Part shown: piece by piece, positions 16,280 through 23,714 of the stretch
Layout: every line of letters starts with the position of its first letter
How positions within the stretch are numbered: the stretch's first letter is position 1
NCBI GenBank assembly: GCA_013416395.1
Contig: JACCEP010000020.1
Location: 1 to 54,943 of the forward strand
Reading direction: 5' to 3'
Origin: Alcaligenaceae bacterium
GTDB taxonomy: Bacteria; Pseudomonadota; Gammaproteobacteria; Burkholderiales; Burkholderiaceae_B
Length of the DNA stretch: 54,943 nt
Made by a program: the position numbers and the translations under genes
The notes under the pieces: model-generated
What the model was told of the DNA's origin: nothing
Databases searched by the model: none
Seen by the model: only the letters and a program-made list of their open reading frames with translations

Positions 16280-17713
16280 ATGCAGACTATCAAAAGCTTG
16301 ATTGATGGCCAGTGGTGTGAGGCCACCGAGCATACCGAGAATATCAATCCATCAGATCTTTCAGATCCAGTCTGCCGGGTCGCTAATGCCAGCGCAGGGC
16401 TGGCGCGGCAGGCTGTAGAGGCGGCCAAACGTGCTCAGCCCGGCTGGGCGGCAACAGGCCTACAGGCCCGGGCGCAAATACTCAAAGACATCAGCCGCGG
16501 CATCCTCACCCGAAGCCACGAGCTTGCGCAAATCCTCGCCAAAGAACAGGGAAAGACACTGCCCGAGGCACGAGGCGAGGTACAACGCGCAGCCGACATT
16601 TTTGACTACTTCGCTGGGGAGGTGTATCGCCTTGGCGGGGAGCTATTTCAGTCAGTACGGCCTGGAGTGGAGGTTGAGATCTCGCGCGAGCCGCTCGGAG
16701 TGGTGGCGCTTATAACTCCCTGGAATTTTCCTATCGCCATCCCGGCCTGGAAAAGTGCCCCGGCGCTAGCTTTTGGCAATGCTGTCGTCTTAAAGCCCTC
16801 TGAGTTCACACCAGCTACAGCCTTCCTGCTTGCTGAGATTATCAAAGATGCCGGTGTACCAGATGGCGTGTTTAATCTTGTACTTGGCACCGGTGCAGAA
16901 ATTGGCCAAACGTTGCTTGAGCACCCATCGGTCTCAGGTGTCAGTTTCACAGGCTCCAGTGCGACCGGTCGCAAGATCGCCGCAGCAGCCATTGCAGGAA
17001 ACAAGAAGCTGCAGATGGAAATGGGCGGTAAAAATGCAATGATCGTTCTCGATGATGCCGATTTGGATATTGCGGTTTTCTGCGCGCTGGATGGCGCCTT
17101 TTATTCGACAGGCCAGCGCTGTACAGCTTCCAGCCGTCTCATCGTCACGCCAGGCATCTATGAGCGATTTTCCCAGCAATTGAGCGACAAAATTCTGGCG
17201 CTCAATATAGGCCACGCGCTCGATGATAAAAGCCAGATTGGTCCGGTTTCTAACTATCCGCAGTTGGAGAAGAACCTTTCTTATGTTGAACTGGCTCGTA
17301 AAGAAGCTGGTAGCATCATCGGGGGGGAACGCTTGCAACGAGCGTCGGAGGGCTACTATCTTCAGCCTTGTCTAGCATTAGACGTTGATCCACAGGCACG
17401 CATTGCACGGGAGGAGGTGTTCGGCCCGTTGGCCTGCATTCTGCGTGCACGGGACTATGAGCAGGCGCTCGCAATCTCTAACGATACCGAATATGGATTG
17501 TCCTCCGGAATCTGCACGCAATCGCTCAAGTACGCAACTCACTTTCGGCGAAATACTCAGAGCGGTCTGGCAATGGTGAACATGCCTACTTCTGGCGTGG
17601 ACTTCCATGTGCCCTTTGGTGGGCGCGGCGCCTCCAGCTACGGTAGTAGCGAACAAGGCCATTACGCGCGCGACTTTTTCACCTGCGTTAAAACCTCTTA
17701 TATCCGGTCATGA
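16280..17713 (+). CDS. NAD(P)-dependent aldehyde dehydrogenase (semialdehyde-dehydrogenase-like)
   Basis: A 477-residue ALDH. ITPWNFPIAIP near 145-155 and LKPSEFTP near 171-178 bind NAD(P); Glu247 in EMGGKN is the general base; Cys281 in GQRCTASSRL is the nucleophile. The GQRCTASS form and overall style recall 2-oxoglutarate-semialdehyde or succinate-semialdehyde dehydrogenases, hinting at an omega-carboxy aldehyde substrate. An upstream in-frame GTG at 16268 is possible, but the ATG at 16280 has a GAG-containing leader at suitable spacing. It overlaps the CoA-transferase gene by an ATGA-type junction. It would oxidise the aldehyde released by the preceding ThDP enzyme. Confidence 0.9.
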   Translation: MQTIKSLIDGQWCEATEHTENINPSDLSDPVCRVANASAGLARQAVEAAKRAQPGWAATGLQARAQILKDISRGILTRSHELAQILAKEQGKTLPEARGEVQRAADIFDYFAGEVYRLGGELFQSVRPGVEVEISREPLGVVALITPWNFPIAIPAWKSAPALAFGNAVVLKPSEFTPATAFLLAEIIKDAGVPDGVFNLVLGTGAEIGQTLLEHPSVSGVSFTGSSATGRKIAAAAIAGNKKLQMEMGGKNAMIVLDDADLDIAVFCALDGAFYSTGQRCTASSRLIVTPGIYERFSQQLSDKILALNIGHALDDKSQIGPVSNYPQLEKNLSYVELARKEAGSIIGGERLQRASEGYYLQPCLALDVDPQARIAREEVFGPLACILRARDYEQALAISNDTEYGLSSGICTQSLKYATHFRRNTQSGLAMVNMPTSGVDFHVPFGGRGASSYGSSEQGHYARDFFTCVKTSYIRS

Positions 17714-18876
17714 CAAATGCGCAATCTTCAACCGTGATGGCGGCCGGTGGCGCTTTAGATGGCGTGCGCATCATTGATTTATCGCGTGTGCTCAGTGGCC
17801 CCTATAGCACCCAAATATTGGCCGATCATGGCGCGGACGTCATTAAGGTGGAGCCCCCAACCGGCGACGAGACGCGTGCGTGGGGCCCTCCTTTTGTGGG
17901 TGATGCGGCCGCTTACTATCAGGGCCTCAATCGTAATAAGCGCGGCATTTGGCTTGACCTTTCATCCCTGGCCGGGCGTCAAAGCCTCTTGCAACTGCTC
18001 GAAGACGCTGATGTCCTGGTAGAAAACTTCAAAACCGGTACTATGGAACGCTGGGGCCTAGGCTTTGACGTGCTCAGTAAGCGATTCCCACGGCTGATTT
18101 ACTGCCGGGTGTCGGGCTTCGGTGCCGATGGGCCCTTGGGTGGCATGCCCGGCTACGATGCAGCAATCCAAGCCATGTCCGGAATTATGAGTGTCAATGG
18201 CGATGCCAACGGCGATCCGACCCGGGTCGGCGTGCCAATTGTGGATATGGTGACAGGCATGAATGCCGCAATAGGCATGTTGATGGCTCTTCAGGAGCGA
18301 GAGCGTAGCGGTCGCGGTCAAGTCGTTGACGTGGCGCTTTTTGACTGTGCTCTGTCGATGCTGCACCCGCACACCGCCAGCTACTTCGCTGCAGGTAAAA
18401 CCCCGATGCGCACTGGCAATGCCCATCCCAATATTACGCCTTACGACATTTTCCCTACTGCAAGTGATCCCATTTTCCTGGCTGTTGGTAACGACAGGCA
18501 ATTTAAGAAGCTTTGCGCACAACTTAACGCGCCTGACATGGTGAGCGACCCCCGTTACACAACGAACAGCGCGCGCAGTGCCAATCGGCAAGCACTCAAG
18601 AAGGAGTTGAGCCGTCTATGCAAACATCACGAAGGGCAAGAGCTGGCTAATCGACTCATTCGAGCCGGCGTCCCATGCTCTAGCGTGTTGAGTATTCCGC
18701 AGGCCCTGCAACATCCGCATACTATACACCGCCAAATGATCATCGAGCGCGATGGGTACGCCGGTGTTGCCTCGCCTGTGAAACTGAGCCGCACACCGGC
18801 GAGCTATCGCATGCCTCCGCCGGCTTTTGGCCAGCACCAGCTCGAATTCGATTTCCCTGCTGCATTCAGTGCATGA
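17710..18876 (+). CDS. class III (CaiB/BaiF) CoA-transferase
   Basis: A 388-residue family III CoA-transferase. It begins with LDGVRIIDLSRVLSGPY, then GADVIKVEPP; Asp150 in PGYDAAIQAMSG is the catalytic aspartate that forms the acyl-anhydride intermediate. VENFKTG and RVGVPIVDM are also family motifs. It would move CoA from a donor thioester to the carboxylate made by the aldehyde dehydrogenase. It is translationally coupled to that gene by overlap (ATG within the upstream stop region). Donor and acceptor are not identifiable from sequence. Confidence 0.93.
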   Translation: MTNAQSSTVMAAGGALDGVRIIDLSRVLSGPYSTQILADHGADVIKVEPPTGDETRAWGPPFVGDAAAYYQGLNRNKRGIWLDLSSLAGRQSLLQLLEDADVLVENFKTGTMERWGLGFDVLSKRFPRLIYCRVSGFGADGPLGGMPGYDAAIQAMSGIMSVNGDANGDPTRVGVPIVDMVTGMNAAIGMLMALQERERSGRGQVVDVALFDCALSMLHPHTASYFAAGKTPMRTGNAHPNITPYDIFPTASDPIFLAVGNDRQFKKLCAQLNAPDMVSDPRYTTNSARSANRQALKKELSRLCKHHEGQELANRLIRAGVPCSSVLSIPQALQHPHTIHRQMIIERDGYAGVASPVKLSRTPASYRMPPPAFGQHQLEFDFPAAFSA

Positions 18877-18918
18877 GCGCGCGCAGTACCCTCGGACTAA
18901 ATAAGCAGGATAAATGCT

Positions 18919-20082
18919 ATGGATTTCCGCCTTAACGAAGATCAAGAACAAATCAAATCTGCAATTGAGCGCCTGTGCGAACCTTTTGACGACGATTACT
19001 GGTTCAATAAGGATCGCGATGGAAGCTTTCCGCATGAGTTTCACCAGGCCCTTGCCCAGGCGGGCTGGCTCGGTATTGCCATGCCACAAAGGTACGGAGG
19101 CGCAGGGCTCGGAATTACCGAGGCTGCTTTGATGATGCACACAATTTCAGCGACGGGCGCGGGCCTGTCAGGTGCCTCAGCGGTCCATATGAATATCTTC
19201 GGGCTGCATCCTGTGGTGGTGTTTGGCACGTCGGAGCAACAGGAGCGCTGGCTGCCGCCACTCATTGCCGGTACTGATCGAGCTTGCTTTGGCGTGACCG
19301 AGCCCAATACAGGTTTAAATACCCTCAAACTCAAAACTCGCGCTGTGCGCCAAGGGAATCACTACGTGGTCACTGGCCAGAAAGTGTGGATTTCAACAGC
19401 GCAAGTAGCCAATAAAATTCTGCTGTTGGCACGTACGAAGTCCGTCGAGGAGTGTAAAGGAATCGAAGGCTTAAGTCTTTTTTACACGGATTTGGATCGT
19501 TCCGCCATTGAAGTGCATGAAATCGAGAAAATGGGTCGTAAGTGCGTAGACTCGAATCAATTGTTTATCGATGGTCTGCGCATTCCTGTTGAAGACCGGA
19601 TAGGCGAGGAAGACATGGGCTTTAGCTACATCCTGCACGGCCTGAATCCGGAGCGCATCCTGATTGCCTCAGAGGCGGTAGGCCTAGGGCGCGCGGCGCT
19701 GCGTCGGGCGGCCAACTATGCGCAAGAACGCGAAGTGTTTGATCGACCGATCGGTATGAATCAGGGCATCCAGCATCCGCTGGCGCGTTCATGGATGGAG
19801 CTTGAGGCCAGTCACTTAATGGTTTATAAGGCCGCATCGCTATATGACGCCGGCGAGTCTTGCGCAGCCGAAGCCAATGCCGCCAAGTTTCTCGCGGCTG
19901 AAGCCGCTTATCGCGCCTGCGAAAATGCCATCTTCACGCACGGGGGCATGGGATATGCGAAGGAATACCACGTGGAGCGTTATTTGCGGGAATCGTGGAT
20001 ACCACGTCTGGCGCCGGTCAGCCCGCAGCTCATTTTGAGCTTTATTGCGGAAAAAGTACTCGGCTTGCCTAAATCATACTAG
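18919..20082 (+). CDS. acyl-CoA dehydrogenase
   Basis: A 387-residue FAD-dependent acyl-CoA dehydrogenase: N-terminal helical domain, FGVTEPNTG near 124-132 and VTGQKVWIS near 151-159 (FAD/substrate middle domain), and GGMGYAKEY near the C-terminal domain. The usual catalytic Glu position of short/medium-chain enzymes (motif YEGT) is replaced by an APVSP-type sequence. Glu245 in HGLNPERIL instead aligns with the helix-G Glu used by isovaleryl-CoA and long-chain enzymes, pointing to a branched or bulky substrate. It would oxidise the CoA ester made by the CoA-transferase. AGGA precedes the ATG. Last gene of the operon. Confidence 0.92.
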   Translation: MDFRLNEDQEQIKSAIERLCEPFDDDYWFNKDRDGSFPHEFHQALAQAGWLGIAMPQRYGGAGLGITEAALMMHTISATGAGLSGASAVHMNIFGLHPVVVFGTSEQQERWLPPLIAGTDRACFGVTEPNTGLNTLKLKTRAVRQGNHYVVTGQKVWISTAQVANKILLLARTKSVEECKGIEGLSLFYTDLDRSAIEVHEIEKMGRKCVDSNQLFIDGLRIPVEDRIGEEDMGFSYILHGLNPERILIASEAVGLGRAALRRAANYAQEREVFDRPIGMNQGIQHPLARSWMELEASHLMVYKAASLYDAGESCAAEANAAKFLAAEAAYRACENAIFTHGGMGYAKEYHVERYLRESWIPRLAPVSPQLILSFIAEKVLGLPKSY

Positions 20083-20339
20083 GCAACTGACGCAGCTCCA
20101 GGTTCGAACTTCGGCTGGGAAGCCAAGCCGGCTCGAGTCAGCTCGACCGCGTGATTGCTGTTAATGGCCAATTAAACTAACCCACTAGGAGGTGGGTCAA
20201 AAGTAATGGCCATTGACAATTGCTGACATCGCTCCCAAATGTGTCCGATCCGAATGTTATAAATAACGTTCCGGTGAAGTCACCTTGAGCGCGAGCTGAA
20301 TTCGATAGAGCATGGTGTCCACGAAATTAGGTGGACGTT
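20083..20339. other. insertion-scar region
   Basis: No gene. The segment after the acyl-CoA dehydrogenase contains TGTTAATGGCC-type repeats (20159-20222), a short hairpin ACCCAC/GTGGGT around 20179-20197, and the leader of a truncated transposase gene. A GGTTCGAA resembling a tRNA T-loop near 20101 has no pairing stem and was not called. Confidence 0.5.
20159..20222 (+). repeat. TGTTAATGGCC-type insertion-sequence end, copies 2 and 3
   Basis: TGTTAATGGCCA at 20159-20170, and TAATGGCCATTGACAATTG at 20204-20222, the latter matching the 3844-3867 copy. Two copies about 45 bases apart resemble the multiple terminal repeats of IS21-like elements. No transposase of that family is nearby, so these are scars. 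Confidence 0.5.
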
Positions 20340-20420
20340 ATGGATCAGAACGCTCTTAAACCACATCGCGCTCGGCGCAGCTACACCGACCAATTTAAAG
20401 CTGAGATGGTGTCCGAATGC
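20340..20420 (+). pseudogene. transposase OrfA/TnpA N-terminal fragment (IS66- or IS3-like)
   Basis: Twenty-seven codons from an ATG preceded by AGGTGG. The peptide (…RRSYTDQFKAEMVSEC) is the standard start of the helix-turn-helix protein of IS66- or IS3-type elements. It is cut at 20421, exactly where TGTTAATGGCC begins, which supplies an in-frame TAA after one codon. So one element was interrupted by the end of another. Which family it belongs to is uncertain from so short a piece. Confidence 0.6.
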
Positions 20421-20440
20421 TGTTAATGGCCCTTGACACT
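20421..20440 (+). repeat. TGTTAATGGCC-type insertion-sequence end, copy 4
   Basis: TGTTAATGGCCCTTGACACT, a diverged copy of the repeat at 3844 and 20159. It abuts the truncated transposase fragment without a gap. The following 200 bases hold no recognisable gene. Confidence 0.5.
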
Positions 20441-20644
20441 CCCCAAAACTAGGCATACCTGAAGAATATTTCAATTAGTGAAACTGATGTTTATGCTCGG
20501 TCAGGATGACTAGCTTAAAGCGAAGTGTTAATCCGTCTATACGGAACATCGATACCCGAGTGATTATCGTGGCTTTTACTATCCCGAGTCCGTGAGGGCC
20601 TGTGAAGTGAAATTATCTGACCAAAAATCCCCAACGGAGAGATG

Positions 20645-20665
20645 AAAAAACCGCCTGGCGGATTT
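20645..20665 (-). terminator. rho-independent terminator (minus strand)
   Basis: Read on the minus strand, a short GC hairpin (CCGC CAG GCGG) is flanked by A/T pairs and followed by six T. It lies 20 bases past the stop of the minus-strand small ORF ending at 20685, which supports that ORF being, or having been, a gene. The stem is short, so strength is doubtful. Confidence 0.42.
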
Positions 20666-20684
20666 GTTATTACTTGGCTCAATG

Positions 20685-20970
20685 CTAGGCTAAAGATTTG
20701 ACGCGTCCGATAGTTTTGATCGGTTCGAAGCTATAAGCGGTTGACGTGCCACACAGCGAGCCAAGCACCAAGGCGGGACGTCTGACATACCAGTAATGCC
20801 CTGACGATGTTCGGTAAGACGTGGCTCCGGCCTCGAATTTCTGGCTGTTCATCGAACGTGCGTAATCTATCGGGTGCGTCATTGTAAATGGCAATCCACA
20901 CTTGCCGCACATACCCTAAATAACCTATCGCCTGACCTGGTACATTACAAAATGGGTTTCGTCCTGGCAT
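20685..20970 (-). pseudogene. small hypothetical gene, probably frameshifted
   Basis: An ATG at 20970 has a good ribosome site (GAGAAGGA) directly upstream and starts MPGRNPFCNVPGQAIGYLGY. A second frame, better protein-like downstream (MTHPIDYARSMNSQKFEAG…), ends at 20685 just before a terminator. Joining the two frames near 20895-20910 would give one protein of about 95 residues. I do not recognise it. It lies immediately downstream of another small minus-strand ORF and may form a pair with it. Confidence 0.35.
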
Positions 20971-21008
20971 TCCTTCTCAATTACAATGTCAGGGCAGGAC
21001 GTTAACAC

Positions 21009-21245
21009 TTAGCCTGAAGCGTATCCCTTAATTGAGATATCCGGCCGGATATCTGTTCCCGTGGCGCAAGTTGTCAAGGTACCTGCCGCGATGATAATCA
21101 GCATGTGTTTATGCACAGCGGATGTTGGTACGACCTTGCACGAAGCCAGCTTGGCTGCGCTAAGCGAAGAGGTCATCAAAACTAATACCATTAAAGACAA
21201 GAGCCCAAGAATTACCTCTATTCCGCCTTCACCTGCTCGTCGCAT
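21009..21245 (-). CDS. hypothetical small membrane/lipoprotein-like protein
   Basis: A 78-residue ORF with a hydrophobic helix near residues 12-30. A second internal Met starts MLIIIAAGTLTTCATG, which looks like a short lipoprotein signal with a poor lipobox, so the true start may be internal. Family not recognised. It runs in the same direction as the 20685-20970 gene. An 18-base perfect palindrome lies inside it (21036-21053). Confidence 0.35.
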   Translation of the reverse strand: MRRAGEGGIEVILGLLSLMVLVLMTSSLSAAKLASCKVVPTSAVHKHMLIIIAAGTLTTCATGTDIRPDISIKGYASG

Positions 21246-21500
21246 GGGCGTAGACGTCGGAACCCCAACCCCTACAGATCGCTGCGTAAAGGCATCGTCG
21301 AAATGTGCTGAACGCAGCCCGCTAAACTGGCCTTATACTTTGCCTCTTTCAGCTAATGAGTTGATGTCTTGCATCTTCACAATGATGTGATCCAACATGC
21401 CAACCTCGAGCAGCCCCAAAAGCGTGTTTTAGGTGACGCGTTAAAGCAAGATCGGCTGGCTAGCTTCTGAAACGCGGTTGCGGTGATTATGTGACATGAT
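21246..21500. other. intergenic, no gene seen
   Basis: About 250 bases up to the terminator of the Bug receptor gene. A plus-strand open frame at 21061-21390 extends into it but is antisense to the better minus-strand ORF and resembles nothing. Confidence 0.4.
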
Positions 21501-21542
21501 AAAAAACCGTATGGTTCTGCCAAGATGGTCAGCGCCATACGG
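21501..21542 (-). terminator. rho-independent terminator of the Bug receptor gene
   Basis: On the minus strand, the 8-base stem CCGTATGG/CCATACGG closes a 20-base loop and is followed by six T. It lies 47 bases past the stop of the minus-strand receptor gene at 21589. This is a convincing intrinsic terminator. Confidence 0.75.
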
Positions 21543-21588
21543 ATAGATACGCGAGATTTGACAGTGGTTTAAACTACTACTGCAAAGC

Positions 21589-22575
21589 TCAAAGCCGCTT
21601 GAATCCAGATGTTTCTACAGCATCAGTAAAGCGCTTGATTTCATTCTTCTGAAAAGTACGCATTTCCTCAGGCGCAAAAGGCATGATCTCACCTGAGCTG
21701 CGTGCAACGTATTCGGCTGACTCTGGCTCATTTAGTATTTCAAGCATGTGGCCCGAAATGGTTTCTATTATCTTCGGGTCCGTGTCTGATTTCATCCATA
21801 GAGATGTCCAACTGTAGTGCACAGCGTCACCATAACCAAGCTCCGCGAGCGTCGGCACATCGGGAAGTTCAGGGTGGCGAGAGTTGCCCGTAACCGCAAG
21901 GGCGCGTGCTTGACCAGAGTTGACGGTGTTGGTTGTACTCGGGGAATCGAGCACGGCAACATCGATTTGGCCACCGATAAGATCTGTTGTGGTTTGTGAC
22001 AAGCCCTTGTATAGGATATCTTGCCACGTAAAATCAGCAGCCTTTAAAAATGGGGCTACTGCCAATTGATAGCCAGCCGAATAGGTTCCCATATTAAGCT
22101 GTGGTTTTTGCTTTCCCCTCTCTACGAGGTCCTCTATGGTTTTAATCGGCGAATTATTTGGAACAATGATGACGGCCATCGAGCGGGTTAGACCGCTGAT
22201 TGGAACCACATCTGTTATTGGGTCATAAGAGAGGTTTTTATACACCGGAACGTTCGCCGCCATCGGTGAATTGCTACCTAATAAAATTGTATACCCGTCG
22301 GGCTTCGTGAGCTTTAGGCTTTGCACTGCGACCGCGCCGCCCGCACCCGGCTTGTTTTCGACGATAACTGTCTGGCCAATGCGTTTGCTTAGCTTTTCAC
22401 CAAAGTAACGTGCATACACGTCCGAACCGCTGCCGGGGCTAAAAGGGACGTATATTGTGATGCTGCGGTTTGGATAATCTTCGCTTTGGGCTAACGTGGG
22501 GGCTACAAAGCCCAAAGAAGCTACGCCTGCCACAGTGACCAGCATCTGAATCATGCGTCTTTTATTATGTCTCAT
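21589..22575 (-). CDS. Bug-family tripartite tricarboxylate transporter receptor
   Basis: A 328-residue periplasmic receptor with a Sec signal (ends TLAQ near residue 30) and the family start YPNRSITIYVPFSPGSGSD. PDGYTILLG and VENKPGAGGAVA are typical of TctC/Bug proteins, which bind carboxylates such as citrate, glutamate or nicotinate. No TctA/TctB genes are near. It lies 79 bases downstream of a LysR gene on the same strand, with a copy of that regulator's presumed operator upstream, and ends at a clear terminator. Confidence 0.92.
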   Translation of the reverse strand: MRHNKRRMIQMLVTVAGVASLGFVAPTLAQSEDYPNRSITIYVPFSPGSGSDVYARYFGEKLSKRIGQTVIVENKPGAGGAVAVQSLKLTKPDGYTILLGSNSPMAANVPVYKNLSYDPITDVVPISGLTRSMAVIIVPNNSPIKTIEDLVERGKQKPQLNMGTYSAGYQLAVAPFLKAADFTWQDILYKGLSQTTTDLIGGQIDVAVLDSPSTTNTVNSGQARALAVTGNSRHPELPDVPTLAELGYGDAVHYSWTSLWMKSDTDPKIIETISGHMLEILNEPESAEYVARSSGEIMPFAPEEMRTFQKNEIKRFTDAVETSGFKRL

Positions 22576-22654
22576 TCCTACACTCCTTCATGTCAATGTT
22601 TGGACATAACTATACCGACTGCAGTCGTGTTGAGTTATGCGTAAAAGAGCGTAT

Positions 22655-23560
22655 CTATAACTTTATGTAATACTGCTCAGAAAGTCGACGTTGGACCAGT
22701 TCGACGAACTGGTCGGCGGCAGCATCTGGCTTTGTGAATACTGAGCGCACCAGACTGACAGAAATGGGGATCTCCTCTTTCAACGGCCGGATGGTCACTC
22801 CGTGCCATGGATTGCCTTCAACCGAAAACTGATCGATGATCGCAATCCCTACGCCCTGGCGCACCAAAGAGCATGCAAGTTCAGCGCGGGGAACTTCCAC
22901 GGTTCGTAAAACGTTACAACCGTAGCGTTCAAAAGCGGCCACTTGCATGTTGCCAAACGGGATACTGCGCGAATAGAGAACGAGTTTTTCATGTTCGAGT
23001 TGCGAGAGCGAAATTACATCGTGTTCACAAAGCTGATGCCCATCGGGGATAGCGCAGACCATCTGGCCCTGCATGAGCTTCTCACTCTTAAGGTGCTGCG
23101 CCTCGATTGGAAGTACGCAAATCGCCAGGTCCGCCTTGCCGCTGAGAAGTTCGGTCTGCATATCTTGTATCAACGTGGTATGAAATCGAATAGTGACTTG
23201 CGGATGGGCCTGCAAGAATTCTGCGATCAACCGCGGCACAACACTCAACCCTAAACTCGGGCTGCATATCACGTTCACACTACCTGAGGGCCCGCGTAGG
23301 GCATTCTCAACAAAAGCATCAACCCTCGCTGCGGCATCATAAACATGCGAGACCTCCTCATAAAGACTTAGCGCAATTTTTGTCGGTGTAAGCCGCCCGC
23401 TTGATCGGTTAAACAGCTTTAACCCCAAGTTGGTCTCGGTGTGCGCCAATAGTTTGCTTACGGCCGGCTGGGATACGTAGAGAAGTCGTGCTGCTCCGCT
23501 TACCGAACCCGATATCATCACTGCTCGAAACACCTCCATCTGTCTGAGTTTAAATCGCAT
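22655..23560 (-). CDS. LysR-family transcriptional regulator
   Basis: A 301-residue LysR protein. The start at 23560 (MRFKLRQMEVFRAV) gives the normal family N-terminus; an earlier in-frame start adds 16 residues that would overlap the operator. The winged helix covers residues 1-60 (SGAARLLYVSQPAVSKLLAHTE) and the effector domain about 90-295. It reads toward the Bug receptor and away from the dehydrogenase/DUF1185 pair. Matching 15-base palindromes upstream of both transcription units suggest it controls both. Confidence 0.93.
   Translation of the reverse strand: MRFKLRQMEVFRAVMISGSVSGAARLLYVSQPAVSKLLAHTETNLGLKLFNRSSGRLTPTKIALSLYEEVSHVYDAAARVDAFVENALRGPSGSVNVICSPSLGLSVVPRLIAEFLQAHPQVTIRFHTTLIQDMQTELLSGKADLAICVLPIEAQHLKSEKLMQGQMVCAIPDGHQLCEHDVISLSQLEHEKLVLYSRSIPFGNMQVAAFERYGCNVLRTVEVPRAELACSLVRQGVGIAIIDQFSVEGNPWHGVTIRPLKEEIPISVSLVRSVFTKPDAAADQFVELVQRRLSEQYYIKL
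22657..22671. promoter_or_regulatory. candidate LysR operator, copy upstream of Bug receptor
   Basis: ATAACTTTATGTAAT matches the perfect palindrome at 23587-23601 in 13 of 15 positions. It overlaps the last codons of the LysR gene and lies 82 bases upstream of the Bug receptor start, a suitable place for an activator site. Confidence 0.45.
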
Positions 23561-23586
23561 ACTGTCTCGCCCATAAAAACATTCGA

Positions 23587-23601
23587 ATAACTTTAAGTTA
23601 T
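23587..23601. promoter_or_regulatory. candidate LysR operator (T-N11-A)
   Basis: ATAACTTTAAGTTAT, a perfect 7+1+7 inverted repeat with a T-N11-A core, in the gap between the LysR start (23560) and the divergent dehydrogenase gene. The site fits LysR autoregulation and control of the divergent unit. Confidence 0.58.
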
Positions 23602-23714
23602 ACATCAATAAGGATGTGAATAGGACCGCTGCGTTTCTGCCATTAGACTGTGAGTCTCATACGCTCGCTATGGATTCAGCGCGGTAAAACACTCTTTTAT
23701 GGATGCACTACGGG

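Noticed and set aside
20095-20130. Possible tRNA T-loop (GGTTCGAA)
   Set aside because: Flanking bases do not pair as a T-stem and no acceptor, D or anticodon arms can be found.
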